A stretch of 64,000 bases of DNA from Pseudomonadota bacterium (GTDB lineage Bacteria > Pseudomonadota > Gammaproteobacteria > Steroidobacterales > Steroidobacteraceae): the NCBI GenBank assembly GCA_023391335.1, contig JAEWBG010000101.1, forward strand, positions 186,001 to 250,000. The letters are read 5' to 3'. Of the stretch, positions 52,863 through 59,860 are shown piece after piece. Below the pieces are notes generated by a model. The model searched no databases, was not told where the DNA came from, and was given only the letters and a program-made list of their open reading frames with translations. Positions within the stretch are counted from its first letter, which is position 1. Every line of letters begins with the position of its first letter. Both the position numbers and the translations under genes were made by a program.

Positions 52863-54125
52863 GTGAGCACTGACGCGTTGCAGCTGTTCCATCAAGGCCG
52901 CCTCACAGAAGCGGAGGCGCTGGTACACAAGCGCCTCGCACAACGGCCCGAGGATGCCGAAGCACTTGTCGTGCTGGGGATGATTGGACTTAGAACCAAC
53001 AAGTTGAGCGAGGCCCAGCAAGCGCTCGAACGCGCAGCACAGGCGAGCCCGAGGCATGCTTTAGCGCGTCACTATCTCGCCCGTGTATACGATGCACAAG
53101 GTAACGTCGATGCGGCTTTGAAGATGCATCGAGCGGCCGTTGCCTTAGATCCGAGCCAGCATGTGACTCGGCTGCACTATGGGGTTGCGCTTGAGCGTGC
53201 GGGAAATCGCGACCAAGCAGTGATTCAGTACGCGCGAGCGCTGAACGATGCGCAAGCACAAGGCCGCTGGGAAAACCCGAACACAACGCCGCCGCTGCTA
53301 CGGCCGCTGGTCGAGAACGCCGTGCGCACCGTGCGTACGCTTCGCACGCAAACGTTCGAATCGTTCCTTGAGCCATTGCGGGAGAACTATGGCGCCGGCG
53401 AATTGAAGCGAGTCGAACGTGCGTTGCGCATCTATCTACGTGAGGAAGCGCCGCAATATCTCGACGAGAGGCAACGCCCGACGTTCTTGTATTTCCCCGA
53501 TCTGCCACCCTATCCCTATTTCGATCTGAAGCTATTTCCTTGGATTCCGCGATTCGAAGCCGAGACCGGTGCGATTCGCGAAGAACTCATGAAGCTGTTG
53601 CCGTCGGTGTCGCAGAGCGAGCGCGTATTCACCAGTACCGAACTCGAACGTGAGAACCTGCGCGGGGTCGAGCCGAGTTGGAACGGCTACTACTTCTATC
53701 GTCATGGCGTGCGTCGTGAGGACAACTGCGCGAGCTGTCCGCGCACGGCGGCCGCACTCGATTCGGTGCCGTTGTCGCGAGTGCGCGAGCATGGGCCCGA
53801 AGTGCTGTTCTCGGTCTTCACCGCCGGCACGCACCTCTTGCCGCACCGAGGCGTGACCAATACGCGCATCGTCGCTCACCTGCCGCTGATCGTGCCGAGA
53901 GACTGCGCCCTGAATGTCGCAGGCGAGATTCACGAATGGCAAGAAGGCCGGATCGTGGTGTTCGACGACACGTATGAACATGAAGCATGGAACCGCAGTT
54001 CGAGTATCCGCGTCGTGCTGATCTTCGATTTGTGGAATCCCTTTCTCACCGAAGCGGAGCGGCTCGCGCTGGCCGACGTCATTGCCTCGATCGGCGATTT
54101 CCGTGCGGCGGTCGAAGCCGCGTGA
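52863..54125 (+). CDS. TPR - aspartyl/asparaginyl beta-hydroxylase fusion
   Basis: A 420-residue protein. Residues 1-130 hold three TPR repeats (GRLTEAEALVHKRL, NKLSEAQQALERAAQ, GNVDAALKMHRAAV). The C-terminal half is an AspH-type oxygenase: HLLPHRGVTNTRIVAHLPL and FDDTYEHEAWN carry the two iron-binding histidines, which in this family act without a carboxylate, and the Arg in RVVLIFDLW likely binds 2-oxoglutarate. The TPR part may recruit the protein substrate. GTG 52863 is preferred; TTG 52839 would add 8 residues. It is divergent from the prolyl-hydroxylase-like gene. Confidence 0.88.
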   Translation: MSTDALQLFHQGRLTEAEALVHKRLAQRPEDAEALVVLGMIGLRTNKLSEAQQALERAAQASPRHALARHYLARVYDAQGNVDAALKMHRAAVALDPSQHVTRLHYGVALERAGNRDQAVIQYARALNDAQAQGRWENPNTTPPLLRPLVENAVRTVRTLRTQTFESFLEPLRENYGAGELKRVERALRIYLREEAPQYLDERQRPTFLYFPDLPPYPYFDLKLFPWIPRFEAETGAIREELMKLLPSVSQSERVFTSTELERENLRGVEPSWNGYYFYRHGVRREDNCASCPRTAAALDSVPLSRVREHGPEVLFSVFTAGTHLLPHRGVTNTRIVAHLPLIVPRDCALNVAGEIHEWQEGRIVVFDDTYEHEAWNRSSSIRVVLIFDLWNPFLTEAERLALADVIASIGDFRAAVEAA

Positions 54126-54818
54126 CTACGCGTTGCTGTAGCCGAACCGATCGATGACCAGCGCGTCCTTGCGTCTGACCAAATCATTCAATCGTGCATC
54201 GTAATAACTTGGGACTGCGCTGTGCTCCGACGTGTTGGCTCGTGGTGCGTTCTGCAAGTAGGCGAGCGCTTCGGGCGATAACGAAACACCAACGGAATCC
54301 AACATCGATGGCAGCGTCTCCCTAAGCTGCTCCATCCGCTCGATGCGAGCCCCACGAGTGTCGGTACCGAACAAGTACTGGAACAGATAGCTGAAAAATC
54401 CCAGGCCCGAATCTCGAATCGGCGCGAGCGCAAAAGCGGGCAGATTGAGCCCGCGACCCGTGTACTGATTGGGGAGCGAGTTGAGCACCTCATCGAGCAA
54501 CTGCCCATCGTCCGCAAGATTCAACATGCGCTCGATGGTGCGCGCGAAATCCAGCGAGCCGTTCTGGCTTAGCGTTTGGAACAGCGCGTTGGGTTGCGGG
54601 CGCGAGCGCTGAAACGAATACCAGGAAACGTAGTAACTCCACGGGCTGCGCACAAAGCCGAGGATTGGCAGCTGCGCGTAGGGTACTGGAATCAGCGAAC
54701 GCGGCAGGTGATATCCGACCTGCTTTGCACCCGCAACGAATCGAATCAGAAATTCGTTGGCGAAGGTTCCGCCGGACTTGTGCAGATGTAGGAAGACGAA
54801 ATGGGGCGTCAGGATCAT
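54126..54818 (-). CDS. PAPS-dependent sulfotransferase family protein
   Basis: A 230-residue enzyme. The N-terminal FVFLHLHKSGGTFANEF is the 5'-phosphosulfate loop (Lys14), and GFVRSPWSYYVSWYSF supplies the Arg/Ser pair for the 3'-phosphate, so transfer of sulfate from PAPS is likely. The acceptor is unknown. ATG 54818 starts right at the P-loop strand; a longer frame to 54884 adds a hydrophobic but atypical segment. It sits between two AspH-type genes, tail to tail with the first (no gap). Confidence 0.82.
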   Translation of the reverse strand: MILTPHFVFLHLHKSGGTFANEFLIRFVAGAKQVGYHLPRSLIPVPYAQLPILGFVRSPWSYYVSWYSFQRSRPQPNALFQTLSQNGSLDFARTIERMLNLADDGQLLDEVLNSLPNQYTGRGLNLPAFALAPIRDSGLGFFSYLFQYLFGTDTRGARIERMEQLRETLPSMLDSVGVSLSPEALAYLQNAPRANTSEHSAVPSYYDARLNDLVRRKDALVIDRFGYSNA

Positions 54819-54937
54819 GGCAAGGCAAGAAAAGTGATGGAGTGATGACGTGAAAGCGCTTGGCGCGTGAAGTGCGAAGGGCATTGCGCACTTTCGCAGT
54901 ACCCACTCTCTCCTAAGCCCTCATCCGTCCTGATCGG

Positions 54938-55567
54938 CTAACTCCAATGCCCGAGTACCTCCGGATCAACTCGCCCCAAATCCCGCTCGCTTTGCATCAG
55001 CAATGTTTCTAACGCAGGTGTCATCGTGAAGTCGCAAATCATATGGGTGCGCGATTGGCTCGGATGCTCATTCCACACTGCATGGGCAGCACTATTGTTG
55101 AGCGCCCACACCTCGCCAGGCTTCATCACATACACGTAACCGCCCGCCACCATCCAGGCTTGATCATGCGAAGTCACCGGCACGTGCATGCGAATCGTCT
55201 TCGAAAAGTAAGGTGCTTGATCGATATGGGGCGCCACAGTGCCGCCGGCAGGAAGTCGCGCTAACAAACAACGCATCACCGGTGCGGGAATCATGCGCTC
55301 GATGATCTCGCGCGCGTATGGAAGAGCGTTTAGCGCGGGACGATCTTCGATTGGCTTCGGGCCTTCGGCCGGCGCATATCCGCGTAAGAACACCGCTTCC
55401 GCTTGCCGATGCACGCCAACTCGTCCGCCCGTCGTGCCCCACGTTTCGGGTGGCAATGCGTCGATTTCTGCACGCAACCGTGCAGCGTTCACAGTCAGCG
55501 GCAGCCGAGCACAGCCGCCAATCAGCCGCTGTTTGTCGAGCACCTCACAATTCGGCAAATCCAACAT
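54938..55567 (-). CDS. Aspartyl/asparaginyl beta-hydroxylase family oxygenase
   Basis: A 209-residue cytosolic enzyme of the AspH/LpxO superfamily. The metal site is H114-x-D116 (PHIDQAPYF) and H162 (LNNSAAHAVWN), with Arg173 as the probable 2-oxoglutarate ligand. It is a second, unrelated-in-sequence member beside the TPR fusion, same strand as the sulfotransferase 119 bases downstream. Lipid A (LpxO) hydroxylation is possible in principle, but the membrane anchor of LpxO is absent. Confidence 0.83.
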   Translation of the reverse strand: MLDLPNCEVLDKQRLIGGCARLPLTVNAARLRAEIDALPPETWGTTGGRVGVHRQAEAVFLRGYAPAEGPKPIEDRPALNALPYAREIIERMIPAPVMRCLLARLPAGGTVAPHIDQAPYFSKTIRMHVPVTSHDQAWMVAGGYVYVMKPGEVWALNNSAAHAVWNEHPSQSRTHMICDFTMTPALETLLMQSERDLGRVDPEVLGHWS

Positions 55568-55903
55568 CGCCTTACTCTGCCCGAGCGCTACGCCGGACGC
55601 AAAGGACAGCGAGGCACGTCACAGTGGACCCAGGGATTTTCTCAGCACTCGCAACACCGATCCGGTAGTTCCACTACAAACTTCCGCGCGCGCTTGCTGC
55701 AGTAGGAAACGCATGTGCCATGCAAGCTACTGACGCATCGACAGTAGATGAATCTGCGAGGTGCTTTTCGAATCGTACCGAAAGGGGTCGCGAATGCGGC
55801 GCGCACCCTTAAGGACGGCAATTCGCTGCCGCTGATCCACGCTGATCGACAACGGTACCGACGTCGTGTCTTCACGCGGCGTTCGCTTTTGGAGGTTCAG
55901 CCA
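55568..55903. other. Intergenic region, no gene recognised
   Basis: 336 bases between the divergent AspH-type gene and the small lipoprotein. A reading frame from 55748 runs into the lipoprotein but has no ribosome-binding site, and its extra residues look non-coding. It should contain both divergent promoters; none was assigned with confidence. Confidence 0.4.
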
Positions 55904-56122
55904 ATGATCGCACTGCGTCTCGTCCGAGTTTTGCCGTTGGTTCTGCTAGCCGCGTTCGTGGCAGCGTGCAGCGGCGGAAGCAGCTCGAATAGTTCCACTC
56001 CGCCGGTATCCGGCTCGCCGTCCACCCCGACAACACCGACCACGCCCTCGAATCCATCAGACATCCAGGGCGTTGCGCCGCCGGAAACGGTCGCGGTCGT
56101 CACGGCCAAGAACGCGAACTAG
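55904..56122 (+). CDS. Small Ser/Thr/Pro-rich lipoprotein
   Basis: A 72-residue lipoprotein: signal peptide with lipobox FVAAC (Cys about residue 24), then a low-complexity linker of Ser, Thr, Pro and Asn, and an 18-residue tail GVAPPETVAVVTAKNAN. GGAGG lies eight bases before ATG 55904. Function unknown. It is 28 bases upstream of the split exported protein and probably shares its operon, perhaps as an anchor or partner. Confidence 0.72.
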   Translation: MIALRLVRVLPLVLLAAFVAACSGGSSSNSSTPPVSGSPSTPTTPTTPSNPSDIQGVAPPETVAVVTAKNAN

Positions 56123-56150
56123 TCCCAAAATATTTTTGCGGAGTTCATCC

Positions 56151-56525
56151 ATGTCTCACACGATTCGCAACGCAACGCTTGCAGCCGCCATTGCTTGCAT
56201 CTGCCACGGCGCAGCCTTTGCCGCGGTCCCAGCCGATTCTGCATACAAAACCGATGCGCAGTTCAGTCACGTCGAGGACGCAACCTCCAAAGGCATCGGT
56301 CAAGTCAACATGATCGCGTGCATCCTGTCGGCATTGAAGCCCGACGGGGTCGTGAACAAGGGACCGTACCTCGCGCTCGTCGATGAAACCAAGTGCGATT
56401 CGGAAAGCCGCGCCAGCAGTTCGGGTTCGGGATCCGACAGTTCTGCGCAGTCCTCGTCATTCACAACGGTGACGGTGGACTCAACGCGCGCATCGAATTC
56501 CGATCCGATGATCGTGAAGGCCTAG
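56151..56525 (+). CDS. 5' fragment of the amber-split exported protein (124 residues)
   Basis: The part translated before TAG. Signal peptide (MSHTIRNATLAAAIACICHGAAFA), a helical segment (GIGQVNMIACILSALKPDGVV), a Ser/Gly linker, and TTVTVDSTRASNSDPMIVKA at the end. It would be exported but lacks the main domain. Confidence 0.6.
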   Translation: MSHTIRNATLAAAIACICHGAAFAAVPADSAYKTDAQFSHVEDATSKGIGQVNMIACILSALKPDGVVNKGPYLALVDETKCDSESRASSSGSGSDSSAQSSSFTTVTVDSTRASNSDPMIVKA

Positions 56526-56564
56526 CTGGATGAAAACGACGATGGCCACGCCAGCACGATCTGG

Positions 56565-58421
56565 GTGCACGGCTCGTTCGCCGAGGCGCCGACTGATGAC
56601 AATACCTATGGTGTATTTCGTCTCGATTTCTGCGGCACTGCGGGCGATTCAACTTGCATGATGCGCGGCTTCGTCGATGGCACCGATGGCGCGCTGAACT
56701 TCTATTCGGATGAGGCTCGAGATGGACAGGGCGGGAGCACAGTCGCACTGCACCTGACCAGCGTCGGCAGCACGACCGGCAGCGGCAAGATGAGCATGAC
56801 GCAAAGCGATGGCAATCAAAGCGTCGAGCAACACTTCTTGTTCGCGTATGACGATCAGCACTTTCTGCGCGGGGATCAATGCTTCACGCGCGATGCCAGC
56901 GATCCGGAAACCGGCATGTCGGTGTGGCGCTATGGTTTGTACGACGCATCCACCGGCGCACGCATCGATCGCAATTCAGGGTTCCCGATCGACTACACCA
57001 CGGGCGGCGTGACGTATCACGGCTTCCTCGGATACTGGGGCCTGTCGCTGCCCTCCGATGTGATGGATGCGATGCCTTCCGGTGCCACCGTGCAGAAGGT
57101 CGATTACAACCAAGGTCAAGAACCCACGCTCACCAACTACACCGTCGTTCGCGCAGGTGGCCGTTTGATGAAATACACCAAGCACGAGCGCACGCTGCAC
57201 GGCATCGACAAGATTCGCTTCAATACTTGGGTCGGCGATGCAAGTTCGTTCTTCTCGGGCGCCGCATCCAACACGCAGTACACGATGTATTGGGATGACG
57301 CGAACGCGACGATCAAAGTCGTTGGAAAAATGAGCTGCGGCGACAACGGCTGCCAGACGCAAGACTTGCCGACCGAGCAAACTGTTTCGCTCGACTACTG
57401 GCACAACATGGGGGGCATCCAAGGGTGGTCGGAAGCGCTCGGTGGCGAAGTGTTCGTGGACTTGCATGCCCTGAGCAGTCCCGTGAATTCGGACGCCATC
57501 AATGTCGTATATCGCACGCAAGAGACCGTGTATCCGGGCGACATGCCGGCGCAGCTCTACTGCGTCAACAATTGTCCGACTGCAGCCTCGATGCAGAGTT
57601 ACTTCTCGAGCCAGTCGAACGATCCGATGACCTCACCGTTCGTGAGTTCGACGTTCAACAATTGGCAGCCGAGCAACACGCCGGTCGCCTACACGATGGA
57701 CGCAACCTCTGCAGTGTTGACCGACGCTCAATCGCAAGCAGTAGTGCTGTCGGATCGTTCAGCCGCACAGGCGCACCCGCAGTACGGTAACGGTTTACGC
57801 ACTGGCCGATTGTTCCCGGACTTGGCGGCTGCTGAGTGCGCGCCAAACTCGAACACGTATTGCGATTCGAAAGTGAATACGCTCGATGTGTACTACACGT
57901 GGGAAACCGGACCGAACAGCTACAACCAGTTTGCGGCCGTAAAGGATTCAGACGGCAACTACGTGTCGTTGGATGCGCCGCTGCAAGTCACGTTCGATGT
58001 TCCGGCCGATGCCACACGCTACGGCGAGTACGCCGGCAAGGCGATCGTGCTCCAGTATGGCGGCTTCGGTCAGCTCTGGGGTATCCCGGGCCACTGCGTA
58101 TCGCATGTGACGAATCAGCCGGTGAGCTGCGATCAGAACGAGTCGCGCTATGTGCCTGAGTTCGTGATTCCGTACGACGAAGTGTCGGGTGTGGTGCACG
58201 AAGGCGATCACACTTATCTCGTGAAGTGGTTGGATCGCGAAATTCGCTTCGCGAAGAAAGATGCAAGCGCATGCAGCGCCCTCACGTTGCCGGACAACAC
58301 GACACTGCCGACAGCCGCCGACGTGAAGAATCCGGCCGATCCGCAGTCGGATATCTACAACGGTACGCGCCCCGTGGTGACCGATGCGCCTCGCGTCGTA
58401 CACGGTGAAGTGAAGTACTGA
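56565..58421 (+). CDS. 3' fragment of the amber-split exported protein (618 residues)
   Basis: Frame after the amber codon, opening at GTG 56565. Lacking a signal peptide of its own it could not be exported if translated separately, and it has no ribosome-binding site, so it is best seen as part of the split gene. It carries paired Cys (e.g. DFCGTAGDSTCMM, SCGDNGCQT, CVNNC), many Asp/Asn/Tyr and a C-terminal lobe with GGFGQLWGIPGHC and VKWLDREIRF. Confidence 0.5.
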   Translation: MHGSFAEAPTDDNTYGVFRLDFCGTAGDSTCMMRGFVDGTDGALNFYSDEARDGQGGSTVALHLTSVGSTTGSGKMSMTQSDGNQSVEQHFLFAYDDQHFLRGDQCFTRDASDPETGMSVWRYGLYDASTGARIDRNSGFPIDYTTGGVTYHGFLGYWGLSLPSDVMDAMPSGATVQKVDYNQGQEPTLTNYTVVRAGGRLMKYTKHERTLHGIDKIRFNTWVGDASSFFSGAASNTQYTMYWDDANATIKVVGKMSCGDNGCQTQDLPTEQTVSLDYWHNMGGIQGWSEALGGEVFVDLHALSSPVNSDAINVVYRTQETVYPGDMPAQLYCVNNCPTAASMQSYFSSQSNDPMTSPFVSSTFNNWQPSNTPVAYTMDATSAVLTDAQSQAVVLSDRSAAQAHPQYGNGLRTGRLFPDLAAAECAPNSNTYCDSKVNTLDVYYTWETGPNSYNQFAAVKDSDGNYVSLDAPLQVTFDVPADATRYGEYAGKAIVLQYGGFGQLWGIPGHCVSHVTNQPVSCDQNESRYVPEFVIPYDEVSGVVHEGDHTYLVKWLDREIRFAKKDASACSALTLPDNTTLPTAADVKNPADPQSDIYNGTRPVVTDAPRVVHGEVKY

Positions 58422-58439
58422 GTGACTGCTCTTTGACCC

Positions 58440-58464
58440 GAAGCCCTCCCTTGAGGAGGGCTTC
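58440..58464 (+). terminator. Stem-loop terminator after the exported protein
   Basis: Perfect 10-bp stem (58440-58449 with 58455-58464) and a 5-base loop, 19 bases beyond the stop. The trailing TCTCGGTC is only weakly T-rich, so termination may be partial; it could also serve the convergent gene. Confidence 0.75.
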
Positions 58465-58503
58465 TCGGTCGAAGAGCGTGATGAGGTGAATAAAGTGAGA
58501 GTG

Positions 58504-58656
58504 CTCCGCACGTGAAGGTCGCAGCTCACCTCGGATCTCACTGTTTACGCGTGTCTCACGCGGATGGTGCTCGCTCGCGCGTCTCCGCACGTGAAGGTCG
58601 CAGGTCACCTTGAATCCCCGCCGTTTACGCGCAGCATTCACGCGCAGCATTCACGC
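58504..58656. repeat. Direct repeats between the exported protein and the YihY gene
   Basis: The 258-base gap 58422-58679 has no gene. A unit of about 48 bases (58504-58551) starting CTCCGCACGTGAAGGTCGCA and ending TTTACGCG recurs at 58583-58631 with diverged middle. The second copy runs into a perfect 13-base tandem, GCAGCATTCACGC twice (58631-58656). Confidence 0.8.
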
Positions 58657-58679
58657 GAGCAAGGCTCGCTTTCACTTCA

Positions 58680-59687
58680 TCACCTGTCTTTCACCTCCTC
58701 CTTACTAGGCCCTACCGTATCGGCCGCATACGCGCCGCGTGAGCCCATCGGTTTGTCTGGGTTCTCCGTCGTGTCGCGACGGGTTTGGCGCTCCATTTCC
58801 GAATTGATTTCGGCGCCGAGGATGACCGTAAAGCCGGTGAGCAGAAACCACATCAACATCACGACGACGCCGCCAAGCGCGCCATATGTTTCGCCGTAAG
58901 AAGTGGAGTGCCGGGCGTACAGCGAGAACGCAGCGCTGCCCAGCAACCACAACGATGCGGCAATACCCGAGCCCCACGAGAGCCAACGCCATTGCGCGTG
59001 CTTGCGATCAGGCGCATAGCGATAAATGACTGCCATCCCGAACGCCGCGAGGAACCACAGCAAAATCCATCGCAGTACTAGGATGACAACTGAAGCAAAC
59101 GGACCGAGCGGCAGGAAGTGAACCGCGATAGGAACTGCGACGATCAACAGCATCACGATCAGAAATCCGAGGATCGCGCCCACGGTGAAGAGCATCGAGA
59201 CGAAGATCTGCTTGAAAAACCCACGTCTCTCCTGCTCATCGTAAGCAACATTCATGGTGGTCATCAGCGCCACCATGCCTTTGCGCGCGCTCCACAGCGC
59301 GATGGCGACGCCTGCAATCAATCCAACGTTGAGCGCACCTTCCTGCTGAGTGAGAGTTTGCAATTGTTTTTGCAGAATCTGCGTGGCCTCGGTCGGGAGC
59401 ACACCGGAAAACGCATTCATGTGATGCGCGATGTCCTGGGGCGAGGCAAACAAGCCGTAGATCGACACCGCAGCCCCTAGCGCCGGAAAGATCGCGAGCA
59501 GTGCGTAAAGGGCGAGACCGGCCGCTATCAGCGAAACGTTGTCTTTGGCGACCTCGTTCTTCACTCGAACCGCGATGTCGAGCCAACCTCGTGCAGGTAT
59601 TTCGCTCGGCTTGCGCGCTTCACGCCCGCGTTCGCGTTCTCTCGCGTCGTGAATTCCTCTCACATCGTCGTGGGTCGTCGTAGCCAT
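58680..59687 (-). CDS. YihY/BrkB-family membrane protein
   Basis: A 335-residue protein with about six membrane helices and a hydrophilic N-terminus (about 50 residues, Arg/Glu-rich). Family marks are FPALGAAVSIYGLFASP, LWSARKGMVALMTTMNVAY, YRYAPDRKHAQWRWLSWGSGIAASLWLLGS and GGVVVMLMWFLLTGFTVILGAEINSE. Once misnamed ribonuclease BN, the family's transport role is unproven. ATG 59687 has GAGGA ahead. Confidence 0.9.
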   Translation of the reverse strand: MATTTHDDVRGIHDARERERGREARKPSEIPARGWLDIAVRVKNEVAKDNVSLIAAGLALYALLAIFPALGAAVSIYGLFASPQDIAHHMNAFSGVLPTEATQILQKQLQTLTQQEGALNVGLIAGVAIALWSARKGMVALMTTMNVAYDEQERRGFFKQIFVSMLFTVGAILGFLIVMLLIVAVPIAVHFLPLGPFASVVILVLRWILLWFLAAFGMAVIYRYAPDRKHAQWRWLSWGSGIAASLWLLGSAAFSLYARHSTSYGETYGALGGVVVMLMWFLLTGFTVILGAEINSEMERQTRRDTTENPDKPMGSRGAYAADTVGPSKEEVKDR

Positions 59688-59766
59688 GCGATCCTCGTCG
59701 AATCTGCAGTACTTGAGATTCAACGAACGATGGGTGCCGGAGGGCAGTTCCGCGGAAAAAGGATTT

Positions 59767-59853
59767 CACACGGAGAACACGGAGATCACGGAGATCAGAG
59801 CGAGATCAGGCCTAAGTTTATTTTCAGCCTCTGTGTTCTCCGTGTCCTCCGTG
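59767..59853. repeat. 9-base-periodic palindromic repeat
   Basis: Left arm 59767-59793 consists of CACGGAGAA/CACGGAGAT units; the right arm (about 59829-59853) of CTCTGTGTT/CTCCGTGTC/CTCCGTGGT units is its inverted complement, 22 of 25 bases matching, around a 35-base centre. It occupies the gap between the YihY and GH3 genes, which end and start close by. Confidence 0.8.
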
Positions 59854-59860
59854 GTTATTC

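Larger units (their letters stand above)
56151..58421 (+). pseudogene. Large exported protein interrupted by an in-frame amber codon
   Basis: One continuous frame of 757 codons from ATG 56151 to TGA 58421 is broken by a single TAG at 56523-56525. Codons on both sides keep the same frame and the same composition, and sequence flows naturally through it (MIVKA-stop-LDENDDGHAS). The full product would be about 755 residues: signal peptide (1-27, ending AAFA), a Ser-rich linker (about 84-105), then a large Cys-containing beta-rich domain. I recognise no family. A base change or a sequencing error is most likely; the gene may be newly inactivated. Confidence 0.75.

Noticed and set aside
56523..56525. 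In-frame TAG read as a recoded residue such as pyrrolysine
   Set aside because: No pylT or pylBCD-type genes are visible and the biology of this group makes it unlikely; mutation or sequencing error is simpler.
57948..58541. 197-codon frame on the minus strand opposite the exported protein
   Set aside because: Runs across the terminator hairpin and has His/Arg-rich shadow composition.
59767..59853. CRISPR-like array from CACGGAG repeats
   Set aside because: Units are 9 bases, contiguous, and form one palindrome. There are no spacers of regular size and no cas genes.
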